A DNA stretch of 64,000 nt from Arthrobacter sp. 35W (GCF_000482545.1 NZ_KI519454.1:682001-746000); one strand, 5' to 3'; counted from the stretch's first letter, positions 52,599 through 61,669 are shown. Translations and numbers: made by a program. The notes: a model not told the origin generated them from the letters alone.

Positions 52599-54095
52599 AT
52601 GGATCCCATCAAGAATCTGATCTCCGCCAGCGATCCGTTGAAGTCAGGGGACCCCATCGTGGTCCCGGATGCCGAAACCGTGCTCCGCGGCATCGTCACC
52701 GACAATTCCGAGACCGTGGACAGGATGCCGCCGACTGTCATCTCCCTGGCCGACGTCCGGCGGCGGCGTGCGGCGCGCATTGCCGGGCTGGCGACCATTG
52801 CCGTGGCCGCCGTTGCAGCGGGTGTGCTGGTGGTGTCCAACCTGGGCTCCCTGACAGTGGCGCCGGCTCCGGCGGACACCGCGGTGGTGACTGTGGAACC
52901 CACGGCGACAGCGAGTGCAACTCCCACGGCAACGGCAACGGCAAGCCAGGCAGCGCTGGTGGCATGGAAGACATTCACCGATTCCACCCAGCAAGGGACA
53001 TTCGAGCTGCCAGCCAACTGGTCCACCGTAGAGTCGCCAAGGATGATTGCCGGCATGCCGTTCAACAAGGTCAGCGTCCGCAACGCCGAGAACAAGCAGG
53101 TAGCCGCGCTGGAGTTCCACTACGATTTGGCCGGCGGCAGCTGCACCACGCCCCGGCCCTTTGACACCCTTGACGCAGTGGAACTGGACATAGCCCAGAA
53201 ACCCGACAAGGTGAAGGAATTCTCCGCCATCAAGGGAGCGCCCCTCGGGCTGTCGCGCTTCACCTTTACCGTTGTCGAAGCGGACAAGGTCTATGCGAGC
53301 ATCGGCCTGTCCGAGGCCACTCAGGTGCAAGGCACGCCGGGGTGTACATTCCGCAACATGATCACGGCGCCCGAGAATGTCCCGTTTACGTCCTTCGCCG
53401 ACACGATCGACCTGTACGCCGATGGCACCGATGCACCGCTGATGTTCGATTCGGTGGCGGACGCCCGCACGTACATGCAGACGCAGGAGTACCAGGACCT
53501 GAAGCGGATGATGGTGTCACTGTCGCTGAAGCCGAGCAAGGTTCAAACGTCCACGGTATTCACCAGCCAGGCAGCAAAGGTCCGTTTCAGCCTCCCGACC
53601 GGTTGGACAACGTCAGATGTTCCCATGGGCAACAGCAATGTCCCGGCATCGGGAATCGATGTCGCGGATGAACGGGGGAAGACCGTGGCGAGACTGGCCT
53701 ACGGCAGCGGTGGCGGCCTCGGAGGCGCCTGCGGACAGACGTACCCGGTGACTGAACTGGACACGTCCTTCGCCGGCCCATACTCATCCTGGGCATTGGA
53801 ACGGGGTGTCAGGTTCTCCTACCGGGTTCTTGACCAAACCTTCAGCGGCAAGGGGCTGCTCTATGGGCTGGGTCTGGTGGACAAGGACTCGGGCGGGCTC
53901 GGCGCCAATTGCTCCAACACTTTCTACACCCTTGTCACGGGTGCACCGCGCGGGTCGCTGTCGTTCACGGGCCTGCCAGCTGCAGGTGGGGCGGAGCCGG
54001 TGTTCGCGACCATGCAGGAGGCCAGGGCCTACATGGCAAGCTCCGAGTATTCGAAACTTAAGGAAATGATCGTGAGCCTGCAGGAAATTCCCTAG
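52599..54095 (+). CDS. Single-pass membrane protein with duplicated extracellular module, probable ECF partner
   Basis: A 498-residue protein starting 2 bp after the sigma factor stop, with a GGGGGC ribosome binding site. About 60 N-terminal residues lie inside the cell; RRRRAAR then a hydrophobic segment at residues 61-80 anchors it, and a Thr/Ala/Pro-rich linker follows outside. The outer part has two related modules of about 190 residues; each ends with a similar sequence, DARTYMQTQEYQDLKRMMVS in the first and EARAYMASSEYSKLKEMIVS in the second. Four Cys occur outside. No HxxxCxxC zinc motif of classical anti-sigma factors is present, so sigma control would be by another route. Function is inferred only from position. 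A strong terminator follows. Confidence 0.7.
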   Translation: MDPIKNLISASDPLKSGDPIVVPDAETVLRGIVTDNSETVDRMPPTVISLADVRRRRAARIAGLATIAVAAVAAGVLVVSNLGSLTVAPAPADTAVVTVEPTATASATPTATATASQAALVAWKTFTDSTQQGTFELPANWSTVESPRMIAGMPFNKVSVRNAENKQVAALEFHYDLAGGSCTTPRPFDTLDAVELDIAQKPDKVKEFSAIKGAPLGLSRFTFTVVEADKVYASIGLSEATQVQGTPGCTFRNMITAPENVPFTSFADTIDLYADGTDAPLMFDSVADARTYMQTQEYQDLKRMMVSLSLKPSKVQTSTVFTSQAAKVRFSLPTGWTTSDVPMGNSNVPASGIDVADERGKTVARLAYGSGGGLGGACGQTYPVTELDTSFAGPYSSWALERGVRFSYRVLDQTFSGKGLLYGLGLVDKDSGGLGANCSNTFYTLVTGAPRGSLSFTGLPAAGGAEPVFATMQEARAYMASSEYSKLKEMIVSLQEIP

Positions 54096-54119
54096 CTGGC
54101 CATTTCCAATTGGATGCGC

Positions 54120-54167
54120 GACGACGGCGGGCCGGCCACCTTGTCCAGGTGCCGGCCCGCCGTCGTC
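54120..54167 (+). terminator. Terminator after the sigma factor operon
   Basis: Arms 54120-54136 and 54151-54167 pair over 17 bp, with an inner CACCT/AGGTG stem. The core GGCGGGCCGGCCACC recurs in the terminator at 55730. Confidence 0.9.
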
Positions 54168-54178
54168 CATCCAGATCG

Positions 54179-54216
54179 GTAACACCGCTGAAACAATCCC
54201 GTCACCGGAACTTTAC
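54179..54216 (+). promoter_or_regulatory. Candidate GlnR box before amt
   Basis: GTAAC, 6 bases, GAAAC, 6 bases, GTCAC, 6 bases, TTTAC. The first three half-sites fit the actinobacterial GlnR pattern gTnAC-n6-GaAAC-n6-gTnAC exactly; the fourth is weaker. It lies about 140 bp before the amt start. GlnR control of amt is well established in other actinobacteria; binding here is inferred. Confidence 0.65.
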
Positions 54217-54353
54217 CTCTGTGGATTTTCTGTAACCTCCCCGCAATCTGCCGGCCACGGGCTGAAACAAACATCACCCAAGATTGAACTATTGACGGCG
54301 GGGGGCCGGCGCCCAAGGCCCGGTAGGCAGATTTCTTGAGAAGGGACCACCGG

Positions 54354-55709
54354 GTGCAAATCACTGCGGGCGACGTTTGGTTGATGGTATCGGTGGCACT
54401 GGTGCTCTTGATGACCCCCGGCCTGGCCATTTTCTACGGCGGCATGACGCGCGCCAAGGCCGCCCTGAACATGATCATGATGAGCTTCGTCTCCGCCGGC
54501 ATCGTCGGTGTGGTCTGGGTGCTGTGGGGCTATTCCATGACCACGGGAGCGGGCCTCGCCGGCCTGTTCGGCAATCCGTTTGCCCACTTTGGTCTGGAGA
54601 ATCTTCTGGGCTCCACCGAGCTCATCAAGGCCGCCTATGGAGCCACATTTGCCATGGTGACGGTGGCCCTCATCAGCGGCGCCATTGCCGACCGGGCCAA
54701 GTTCACCTCCTGGGTGGTCTTCGTTCCGATCTGGGTCACGGTGGTGTACTGCCCGTTGGCCTTCATGGTCTGGGGCGGCGGCCTGCTCAGCCACGACGGT
54801 GCCATCGGCGCTGTCTTCGGGCAGGTCATCGACTTTGCCGGCGGCACGGTGGTGGAAATCAGTGCAGGCGTTGCCGCGCTGGTCCTGGCCCTTCTCCTGG
54901 GCAAGCGCCACGGCTTCGGTTCCGACTCCAGCCACCGCCCCCACAACATCCCGCTGGTCATGCTCGGCGCGGGCATCCTCTGGTTCGGCTGGTTCGGCTT
55001 CAACGCCGGCGCGGCCGCCACAGGTGAGCAGGCAGCGCTGATCATCATCAACACGATGGCCGCCCCGGCCGCCGCCATGATCGGGTGGATTGCCACCGAA
55101 AAGATCTGCGATGGCCACCCGACCTCGCTGGGTGCGGCCTCCGGTGTTGTCGCCGGTCTCGTCGCGATCACCCCGGCCTGCGCCAACATAAGCCCCGTGG
55201 CCGCGCTCGGACTGGGACTGGTGGCCGGCGTGGTCGCTGCCCTCGCGGTCGGGTTGAAGTTCAAGCTGGGCTTTGACGACTCGCTCGACGTCGTCGGCGT
55301 CCACCTCGTGGCGGGCCTGGTGGGCACCCTGGCTCTGGGATTCATCGCCCTGCCGGTGGATGGGCACGGCGGCGGATTGTTCTACGGCGGCGGGTTTGGG
55401 CAGTTGATGGCCCAGACGGCGGCAGTGCTGGTCACCATCGTGGTGTCGGGTCTGGGCACGGCCGTCATTGGCCTGGCCATCCGCCGGTACCTCGGGTTCC
55501 GGGTCAGCCACGAGGACGAGGTGGCGGGTGTGGACGTGACCGAGCACGCCGAGACCGCCTATGAATTTGGCGGGCTGAACCAAAGCCAGTTCAACCCCTT
55601 CGGCGCGCAGCTTCGCCCCCACACCCCGGCGCCCCAGCGCGTGCAGCCCCATGGTCCGGGTGGATCCGAAGCCACTGCGGCAGCAACGGCCGCGGCACCC
55701 ATCGACTAG
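54354..55709 (+). CDS. amt: Ammonium transporter of the Amt/Mep family
   Basis: A 451-residue membrane protein with about eleven hydrophobic segments, starting at GTG 54354 with GAGAAGGGA upstream. It has the family signatures ALVLLMTPGLAIFYGGM, and the second pore His in DVVGVHLVAGLVGTLALG. The first pore His (His168 of AmtB) is Glu168 here (GGTVVEISAGVAALV), as in yeast Mep1 and Mep3. The C-terminus after the last helix is long, about 60 residues rich in Gln and Pro. A candidate GlnR box lies upstream and a strong terminator downstream; no glnK or glnD gene is adjacent. It imports ammonium as a nitrogen source. Confidence 0.95.
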   Translation: MQITAGDVWLMVSVALVLLMTPGLAIFYGGMTRAKAALNMIMMSFVSAGIVGVVWVLWGYSMTTGAGLAGLFGNPFAHFGLENLLGSTELIKAAYGATFAMVTVALISGAIADRAKFTSWVVFVPIWVTVVYCPLAFMVWGGGLLSHDGAIGAVFGQVIDFAGGTVVEISAGVAALVLALLLGKRHGFGSDSSHRPHNIPLVMLGAGILWFGWFGFNAGAAATGEQAALIIINTMAAPAAAMIGWIATEKICDGHPTSLGAASGVVAGLVAITPACANISPVAALGLGLVAGVVAALAVGLKFKLGFDDSLDVVGVHLVAGLVGTLALGFIALPVDGHGGGLFYGGGFGQLMAQTAAVLVTIVVSGLGTAVIGLAIRRYLGFRVSHEDEVAGVDVTEHAETAYEFGGLNQSQFNPFGAQLRPHTPAPQRVQPHGPGGSEATAAATAAAPID

Positions 55710-55729
55710 CGGACCCCTGTTTAGAGAAA

Positions 55730-55768
55730 CGGCGGGCCGGCCACCCGGAAAAGGTGGCCGGCCCGCCG
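55730..55768. terminator. Bidirectional terminator between amt and prpC
   Basis: Arms 55730-55745 and 55753-55768 pair over 16 bp with loop CGGAAAA. It serves convergent genes on both strands. The stem core matches that of the hairpin at 54120. Confidence 0.9.
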
Positions 55769-55794
55769 TCGTACTCCAGCGGTGCGTCCAAACG

Positions 55795-56934
55795 CTAGGC
55801 GAGGTGCCGCTCGTCGGGGCCGTTGTACTCGCTCAGCGGGCGGATCAGCGAGTTGGCGGCGCGCTGTTCCATGATGTGCGCCGTCCAGCCGGTGATCCGG
55901 GAGGCGATGAAGATCGGCGTGAACATCTCGGTGTCAAAGCCCATCAGGTGGTAGGTGGGTCCGGCGGGGTAGTCGAGGTTGGGCTTGATGCCCTTGGCCT
56001 CGTCCATCGCCTGCTCCAGCCCGTCGTAGAGGCCCAGCATCTCCGACCGGCCGAAGTGCTCGATCATCGAATCCAGGGCCGCCTTCATGGTGGGCACGCG
56101 GGAATCGCCGTGCTTGTAGACGCGGTGGCCGAAGCCCATCACCTTCTTCTTGGCGGCCAGTGCCTCCTCCATCCAGACCTTGGCCCGGGCAGCGGCGTCC
56201 TCGCGGGACTCAGTGCTGCGGATGCCGATCTCGGTGAAGGTGTGCATGACGGCCTCGTTGGCGCCGCCGTGCAGCGGACCCTTCAGCGCGCCGATGGCAC
56301 CTGTGACGGCCGAATGCAGGTCCGACAGCGTGGAGGTGATGACACGGGCGGTGAAGGTCGAGGCATTGAAGGAATGCTCGGCGTACAGCACCATCGAGAC
56401 GCGGAAGGCATCCACCACCGGCGGGGCCGCCTCCTCGCCGAAGGTCATCCACAGGAAGTTCTGCGCGTAGTCCAGGTCCGCCCGCGGCTCCACAACGTCC
56501 AGGCCGCGGCGGCGGCGCTGGTCGTAGGCGACGATGGCCGGGAAGGCCGCAAACAGGCTCTGGGCCTTGGCCAGCTCCGCCACCGGGGAGGAATCCTCCG
56601 CCAACGGATGCCTGGCGCCCAGAACGGAGACGGCGGTGCGGCCCACATCCATCGGGTGGCAGTCCAGCGGCAGCAGATCGATGGTGGCCTTCGCCACCGG
56701 ATCCAGGGCGCGGTTGGCCCGCTCAAAGGCCGTGAAGACCGCCAGCTCCGCGGTGGTGGGGAGCTCGCCCGTCCACAGCAGCAGCGCCACCTCCTCAAAG
56801 CTCTTCTGCGCCGCCAGTTCCTGGACCGGATAGCCGCGGTACAGCAGCGAATTGGTCTCGGCGTTGACCTTGGACACGGCCGTGTAGTCGACGACGACGC
56901 CGGCCAGTCCCTTCTTGATCTCGGGGGAGCTCAT
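55795..56934 (-). CDS. prpC: 2-Methylcitrate synthase / citrate synthase
   Basis: PrpC condenses propionyl-CoA with oxaloacetate to 2-methylcitrate. The 379-residue protein is a short-type citrate synthase with the catalytic blocks EHSFNASTFTARVI, GPLHGGANEAVM and FGHRVYKHGDSRVPTM, and the ending ASRITGWTAHIMEQR. Short citrate synthases accept acetyl-CoA as well; the neighbours prpB and prpD identify this one as 2-methylcitrate synthase. It is the last gene of the minus-strand operon gntR-prpD-prpB-prpC, 48 bp after prpB. Confidence 0.93.
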   Translation of the reverse strand: MSSPEIKKGLAGVVVDYTAVSKVNAETNSLLYRGYPVQELAAQKSFEEVALLLWTGELPTTAELAVFTAFERANRALDPVAKATIDLLPLDCHPMDVGRTAVSVLGARHPLAEDSSPVAELAKAQSLFAAFPAIVAYDQRRRRGLDVVEPRADLDYAQNFLWMTFGEEAAPPVVDAFRVSMVLYAEHSFNASTFTARVITSTLSDLHSAVTGAIGALKGPLHGGANEAVMHTFTEIGIRSTESREDAAARAKVWMEEALAAKKKVMGFGHRVYKHGDSRVPTMKAALDSMIEHFGRSEMLGLYDGLEQAMDEAKGIKPNLDYPAGPTYHLMGFDTEMFTPIFIASRITGWTAHIMEQRAANSLIRPLSEYNGPDERHLA

Positions 56935-56982
56935 GGGGATTCTCCTTCTAGTGATGCAAAAGGCTGCGGGAACGGTGGGTGG

Positions 56983-57912
56983 TTAGCGGGTGGAGCTGTT
57001 CTGGGCGGTGTCCAGACCGGGGATTTGGAAGTTGAAGATGCCGGTGTCGAAGCGGTTGTAGGCCTCGTAGTCCACCAGGTCGTAGAGCCGGGCCCGGGTG
57101 AGCATCGCCCCGACCTGTGATTCCTGCGTGCCGTCGGCCGAGATGGCGTCCAGCACCCGTTCGGCGGCCCCCATGGCGCTGCGCAGCAGTGTCACGGGGT
57201 AGATCACCATCGCCACGCCGGCGCTGGCCAGCTGGGCGCGGGTGAACAGGGCGCTCTTGCCAAACTCTGTCATGTTGGCCAGCACCGGCACGTCGACGGC
57301 GTCACAGACCGCCTCAAACTCTCCCAGGTCCTTCATGGCTTCCGGGAAGATCGCGTCCGCGCCGGCGTCGACGAGGGCCTTGGCCCGCTCGATCGCGGTG
57401 GCGAGGCCCTCGACGGCGCGGATGTCGGTGCGGGCCATGATGAGGAAGTTCGGGTCCCGGCGGGCGTCGGCGGCTGCGGCGATGCGTTTGACGGCGGTGT
57501 CCAGGTCCACCATGTTCTTCCCGTCCAGGTGGCCGCAGCGTTTGGGGTTGAACTGGTCCTCGATGTGCGCCCCGGCCAGGCCTGCCGTCTCCAGCTCCTG
57601 GATGGTGCGCGCCACGTTCATGGGCTCGCCGAAGCCGGTGTCGGCGTCGATCAGGCAGGGCAGGTCGGTCATGCGGGCGATCTGTCCGCCGCGGGTGGCG
57701 ACCTCGGTGAGGGTGGTCAGGCCGATGTCGGGCAGGCCCAGGTCGTTGGCGAGGACGGCGCCGGAGATGTAGACGCCGTCGAAGCCCTTCTCACCGATCA
57801 GCCGAGCCGAGAGCGGGTTGAATGCGCCCGGGAATTGGCGGGCGGCGCCGGGGGTGAGCATGGCGCGCAGGTCCGCGCGCTTCTGCTCGGCCGTCTTGTG
57901 CGAGTACAGCAT
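56983..57912 (-). CDS. prpB: Methylisocitrate lyase
   Basis: PrpB cleaves 2-methylisocitrate to pyruvate and succinate. The 309-residue protein belongs to the PEP mutase/isocitrate lyase superfamily, with CLIDADTGFGEPMNVARTI holding the Mg2+-binding Asp and the catalytic KRCGH at about residues 124-128, followed by ARTDIRAVEGL. The ATG at 57912 lies directly against the prpD stop (57913), so the genes are translationally linked. Length is typical. Confidence 0.95.
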   Translation of the reverse strand: MLYSHKTAEQKRADLRAMLTPGAARQFPGAFNPLSARLIGEKGFDGVYISGAVLANDLGLPDIGLTTLTEVATRGGQIARMTDLPCLIDADTGFGEPMNVARTIQELETAGLAGAHIEDQFNPKRCGHLDGKNMVDLDTAVKRIAAAADARRDPNFLIMARTDIRAVEGLATAIERAKALVDAGADAIFPEAMKDLGEFEAVCDAVDVPVLANMTEFGKSALFTRAQLASAGVAMVIYPVTLLRSAMGAAERVLDAISADGTQESQVGAMLTRARLYDLVDYEAYNRFDTGIFNFQIPGLDTAQNSSTR

Positions 57913-59433
57913 CTAGAACAGCCCCTTCGGTGCCGCCGCCAGATCGATGACGCCGGGGGCGGCCTGGATGTTCAGCTGGTCCAGCTCACCGGCGGCCAGC
58001 TGCGGGAGGCGCTGCGCTGCGGCGAGGAAGCGCTCGATCTCCGCCGGCTCCACCAGGCCTTCGGCCAGGGTGCGGAACTTGGCGATGTACTGCGCGCGGG
58101 CAAAGGGCCGGGCGCCGAGCGGGTGGGCGTCGGCAACGGCGATCTCGTCGGTGATGACGGTGCCGTCGGCCAGGGTGATGACCACGGAGCCGCCGAAGGC
58201 CTTCTCGGCGATGTCGTTGGTGTGGTACCGGCGGGTCCACTCGGGATCCTCCGCCGTGGTGACCTTGTGCCACAGCTCAACGGTGTCCGGCCGGCCGGCG
58301 CGCTCGGGGGTGTAGGAATCCACGTGGTGCCAGGAGCCGTCCTGCAGGGCGACGGTGAAGATGTACGGGATGGAGTGGTCCAGCGTCTCCCGCGAGGCTG
58401 TGGGATCGTACTTCTGCGGATCATTGGCGCCGGAGCCGATGACGTTGTGCGTGTGGTGGCTGGTCTTGATCAGCACCGAAGCAATGGTGGCCGCATCGGC
58501 CAGTTCCGGGTGCTCGTTGTGCAGCTTGCGGGCCAGATCGATCAGGGCCTGCGCCTGGTACTCGGCCGAGTGCTCCTTGGTGTAGGTGTCCAGGATGGCG
58601 CGCTTGGCCTCGCCCGGGGCCGGCAGCGGCACCTCGTAGGCGGCGTCGGGGCCGTCCAGCATCCAGGCGATGACACCGTCCTCGCCCTCGTAGATCGGCA
58701 CGGGGGAGGTCTGGCCGCGCATGGCGCGGTCGGCGGCCTCCACGGCCATCTTGCCCGCGAACGCCGGGGCGTGCGCCTTCCAGGTGGAGATCTCACCCTT
58801 GCGGGACTGGCGGGTGGCGGTGGTGGTGTGCAGCCCCTGGCCGACGGCCTGGAAGATGGTCTCCACATCCAGGCCCAGCAGGGTGCCGATGCCGGCTGCA
58901 GCGGAGGGGCCGAGGTGGGCGACGTGGTCGATCTTGTGCTTGTGCAGGCAGATGGACTTCACCAGATCCACCTGGATCTCATAGCCGGTGGTGATGCCGC
59001 GCAGCAGGTCCGCGCCCGAGGCGCCCACGTGCTGGGCGACGGCCAGGATCGGGGGGATGTTGTCGCCCGGGTGCGAGTACTCCGCCGAGAGGAAGGTGTC
59101 GTGGTAGTCCAGCTCGCGGACGGCGACGCCGTTGGCCCAGGCGGCCCACTCGGGGGAGACCTTCTCGGCGATGCCGAAGACGGAGGCGCCGCTGCCGCCG
59201 GTGGAGGGGGCGTGGCTGAGGGCCTGGGCGCGGGCGGCCACGATGGGGCCGCGGTTCAGCGAGGCAATCGCGACGGAGGCGTTGTCGATGACGCGGTTGA
59301 TGACCATGTCGGCGACGTCGTCGGCCACGGCCACGGGGTCGGCGGCGACGACGGCGATCTTGTGCGCCAGCTGGTCCTCGCGGGCCAGGTTCTCTTCGCT
59401 CTTGTACACACGGACGTGGTGTTGGATAACCAT
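57913..59433 (-). CDS. prpD: 2-Methylcitrate dehydratase
   Basis: PrpD dehydrates 2-methylcitrate in the propionate cycle. The 506-residue protein is an MmgE/PrpD family member, with [54 protein letters not shown] and the conserved [16 protein letters not shown] near the middle and end. The start at 59433 follows a GAGAGGATC region used as ribosome binding site. It lies 39 bp after the gntR regulator and ends exactly at prpB, so the operon is read from the regulator on. Confidence 0.95.
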   Translation of the reverse strand: MVIQHHVRVYKSEENLAREDQLAHKIAVVAADPVAVADDVADMVINRVIDNASVAIASLNRGPIVAARAQALSHAPSTGGSGASVFGIAEKVSPEWAAWANGVAVRELDYHDTFLSAEYSHPGDNIPPILAVAQHVGASGADLLRGITTGYEIQVDLVKSICLHKHKIDHVAHLGPSAAAGIGTLLGLDVETIFQAVGQGLHTTTATRQSRKGEISTWKAHAPAFAGKMAVEAADRAMRGQTSPVPIYEGEDGVIAWMLDGPDAAYEVPLPAPGEAKRAILDTYTKEHSAEYQAQALIDLARKLHNEHPELADAATIASVLIKTSHHTHNVIGSGANDPQKYDPTASRETLDHSIPYIFTVALQDGSWHHVDSYTPERAGRPDTVELWHKVTTAEDPEWTRRYHTNDIAEKAFGGSVVITLADGTVITDEIAVADAHPLGARPFARAQYIAKFRTLAEGLVEPAEIERFLAAAQRLPQLAAGELDQLNIQAAPGVIDLAAAPKGLF

Positions 59434-59472
59434 GGGGGATCCTCTCGGGGTTGCTCGCTCGGAGCGGTGGGT

Positions 59473-60111
59473 CTAGGAGTGGTTGGCGGCCAACAAGTGG
59501 CGCAGGCTGTTGTCCAGGTGGACGGTGGTGGCGGCACTGGCGACGGCGGGGCTGCCGTTGGCGATGGCCAGGGCAATGGTGGCGTGCTCCCGGGCGGCCT
59601 CGGCCAGCCGGGTGGTGTTGTCGTGGGAGAGCCGGCGGATGCGCACCAAGTGGACGCGCAGGCCCTTCAGCGCCTGGGCCAGATAGGCATTGCCCACGGC
59701 GGCGTCGATGGCGCTGTCCAGGGCGCCCACGAGCTCGTAGTACCCGCGGCGGTCCGGATCCTGCTCCGAGAGCAGCGCATCGACGTTGCTCAGCCGGTCA
59801 TGCAGAGCTCGGAAGATGTCGCTGTCACCGCGCTCGCAGGCCAGCTCGGCGGCCCGGCATTCCAGGGCCAGCCGCAGCTCAAAGAGCTCACGCACATGGT
59901 CCATGGAAATGTCCGTGACCACCACGCCGCGGCCGCTCTGCGGCTCGGCCAGCCCCTCGGCGCTGAGCCGTGCCAAGGCTTCACGGACGGGGGTGCGGGA
60001 GACTCCCAGCCGCTCGGAAAGCTCCACCTCGGCCAGCACGGATCCCGGCGGCAGGCGCCATTCGATGATGTCGCTGCGCAGGGCCGCATAGGCCTTGTCG
60101 CTGGCACGCAT
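59473..60111 (-). CDS. GntR-family regulator (FCD/FadR type) of the prp genes
   Basis: A 212-residue regulator. Residues ~5-75 are the GntR winged helix (AYAALRSDIIEWRLPPGSVL, LSERLGVSRTPVREALARL, GRGVVVTDI) and the rest an all-helical FCD ligand domain (ELFELRLALECRAAELAC, HATIALAIANGSPAVAS) that may bind a propionate-cycle intermediate. It is the first gene of the operon, so it likely controls its own transcription. Two TGTATACA-type sites upstream at 60191 and 60253 are good operator candidates, since FCD regulators often bind such palindromes. Confidence 0.88.
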   Translation of the reverse strand: MRASDKAYAALRSDIIEWRLPPGSVLAEVELSERLGVSRTPVREALARLSAEGLAEPQSGRGVVVTDISMDHVRELFELRLALECRAAELACERGDSDIFRALHDRLSNVDALLSEQDPDRRGYYELVGALDSAIDAAVGNAYLAQALKGLRVHLVRIRRLSHDNTTRLAEAAREHATIALAIANGSPAVASAATTVHLDNSLRHLLAANHS

Positions 60112-60190
60112 GGCGGTCTCCTTGCGTTGTGGGCAGGGTGCACATCGCTGGGGTTGCAGGTGCGTCCTCGTGATGCGCGGGATAGCTTCA

Positions 60191-60200
60191 GTGTATACAT
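60191..60200. promoter_or_regulatory. GntR operator candidate, promoter-proximal
   Basis: GTGTATACAT, with TGTATACA a perfect palindrome (60192-60199), about 80 bp before the gntR start, in an A+T-rich region. It repeats at 60253. Confidence 0.6.
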
Positions 60201-60252
60201 AGAACGCGCATCATGGGAGAAAAAGCCAAATGTTCATCAAAACATCGCTTTT

Positions 60253-60262
60253 ATGTATACAT
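60253..60262. promoter_or_regulatory. GntR operator candidate, distal
   Basis: ATGTATACAT is a perfect 10-bp palindrome whose centre lies 62 bp, about six helical turns, from that of the copy at 60191. Two such sites would allow binding of two dimers or a loop. Confidence 0.6.
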
Positions 60263-60299
60263 CGGACCACCGCTGCGGCAGGTCCCGTTCTGTGCCCCG

Positions 60300-60368
60300 C
60301 CCCAACTGAGTGACAGTTATCGCACGTTCCGGGCCACGGAATGTGTCATAGCTGTCACCTAGTTGGGG
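60300..60368 (-). terminator. Long imperfect hairpin after the LssY-C gene
   Basis: CCCCAACT (60300-60307) pairs with AGTTGGGG (60361-60368), GTGACAG (60310-60316) with CTGTCAC (60352-60358), and an inner CGTTCCG/CGGAATG stem. It includes the gene's own stop codon and separates it from the gntR promoter. Confidence 0.65.
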
Positions 60369-61635
60369 TGCGGCGGTTGGCGAAGAGCCGGGACCTGTCC
60401 GAGGACAGGGCCAACAGCAGCAGGATGTCCAGCGTGAGGCCCACGACGTTGACCTCGAACGGGGTCACGGGGTCGCCCCACATCGTCTGGGCGGCCTGGG
60501 TGAGGATGGTGAGGGTGGTCAGCGCCATCGCCAGCGTCCGGGCCCACCGCCGGCCGGCGAACACCGCAGCAGCCAGGCCGAGTTCCAGCACCGTCAGCAG
60601 TCCAAACGCGGCCGCAACCCACAGTGCTTCGGCGGGTTCGGTGCCCTCGGTGGCGAAGTCCGCTGGATCCACCAGCAGCGCCAGCGCCACCAGGGCACCC
60701 TCAAGGGCGCCGGCCAGCAGGAACAGGGTTCCGGCCACCGTCGACGGCGGGCGCTTGGGACTGGCCGCAGCGGGTTCGGCCGCCGGGGCACGGACGCCTC
60801 CGACGTCGACGATGGGCAGATCGCCGTCGGTGGCGATCTGGTCTCCGCCGCCATTGCGCGAGTGGTACCCGGTGGAGAAATCGCGGATCACCTCGACGCT
60901 GACCGGCTCGGGCCCGGCTGCCAGTGTGGCCAGCACATAGTCCCGCTCGACGTCGATGTCCGCCTCGATCTTGTGCGTGATCTGCAGCGTGAACAGGGAC
61001 AGGCCCACGCTGCGGTCATAGGTGCCGGCGGCGAGCCAGTCCACGGGAATGCCGCCGGGGAGCAGCCAGCCGTCGGGGCAGCGCCAGAAGCGGATGTGGT
61101 GCCGCTTGCCCGGGCTGCCGTCAACCTCCTGCTGGAAGGCGAAATCCTGTTGGCGGCCAAAGAGCAGCAGGGGGCTGACGGGAGCCTCAAGGTAGCTTTG
61201 CCTGCGCAAGGTGGAGGTGACGATCTTCAACCCCGTGGCAAAGGTCAGCTGGTCGGCCAGGGTCCACCCGGCCCGGGCCATGGCCGCCCGGAGCCTGTCC
61301 TCACTGCCGCGGAAGGCAAGATTGACGGGGTCTCCGAGCAATCCATCGCTGGTGCGCGTGCGGCCAATGAAGTAGGCGGGAACGTAGATCTGGGTGAGGA
61401 TCCGGTGGATCCGCGGCAGCACCAGATAGGCCACCAGAGCCCAGAACAGTACCAGGAACAGCAGCTGCCCCCAGCCCCAGCTGAAGCTGGCCCGCGCCAG
61501 CACATAGGCGAGCCAGATGGCCGAGGCCCCGCCGACGACGAAGAAGGTGTGGTCGAGCACTGTGTAGCGCCGTCCTTGCAATGCCGATGCCGCCCGCCCC
61601 GCCATGGCCGGTGCCGTCCCCTGCTGTCCCGTCAT
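60355..61635 (-). CDS. Membrane protein with LssY C-terminal domain
   Basis: A 426-residue protein with two hydrophobic segments near the start (about 28-47 and 55-75), then a soluble part and four further hydrophobic segments at the end (about 305-325, 335-357, 365-385 and 395-412). The soluble part matches the LssY C-terminal domain: SDGLLGDPVNLAFRGSEDRL, YLEAPVSPLLLFGRQQDFAF, and RHHIRFWRC. LssY genes occur near type I secretion genes in Legionella, but the domain's function is unknown. Here it is flanked by the siderophore genes and the prp operon without a clear link. No ribosome binding site is obvious. Confidence 0.7.
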   Translation of the reverse strand: MTGQQGTAPAMAGRAASALQGRRYTVLDHTFFVVGGASAIWLAYVLARASFSWGWGQLLFLVLFWALVAYLVLPRIHRILTQIYVPAYFIGRTRTSDGLLGDPVNLAFRGSEDRLRAAMARAGWTLADQLTFATGLKIVTSTLRRQSYLEAPVSPLLLFGRQQDFAFQQEVDGSPGKRHHIRFWRCPDGWLLPGGIPVDWLAAGTYDRSVGLSLFTLQITHKIEADIDVERDYVLATLAAGPEPVSVEVIRDFSTGYHSRNGGGDQIATDGDLPIVDVGGVRAPAAEPAAASPKRPPSTVAGTLFLLAGALEGALVALALLVDPADFATEGTEPAEALWVAAAFGLLTVLELGLAAAVFAGRRWARTLAMALTTLTILTQAAQTMWGDPVTPFEVNVVGLTLDILLLLALSSDRSRLFANRRTPTR

Positions 61636-61669
61636 GGGGCCATGCTAACCGCGCCGGGGGTGTTCGGAA

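Noticed and set aside
52599-54095. Classical zinc-binding anti-sigma factor (ZAS)
   Set aside because: No HxxxCxxC motif in the cytoplasmic part; only the position beside the sigma gene supports a regulatory role.
57529-60309. Plus-strand open frame of over 900 codons opposite the prp operon
   Set aside because: It has no ribosome binding site or family motif; the minus-strand genes are clear.
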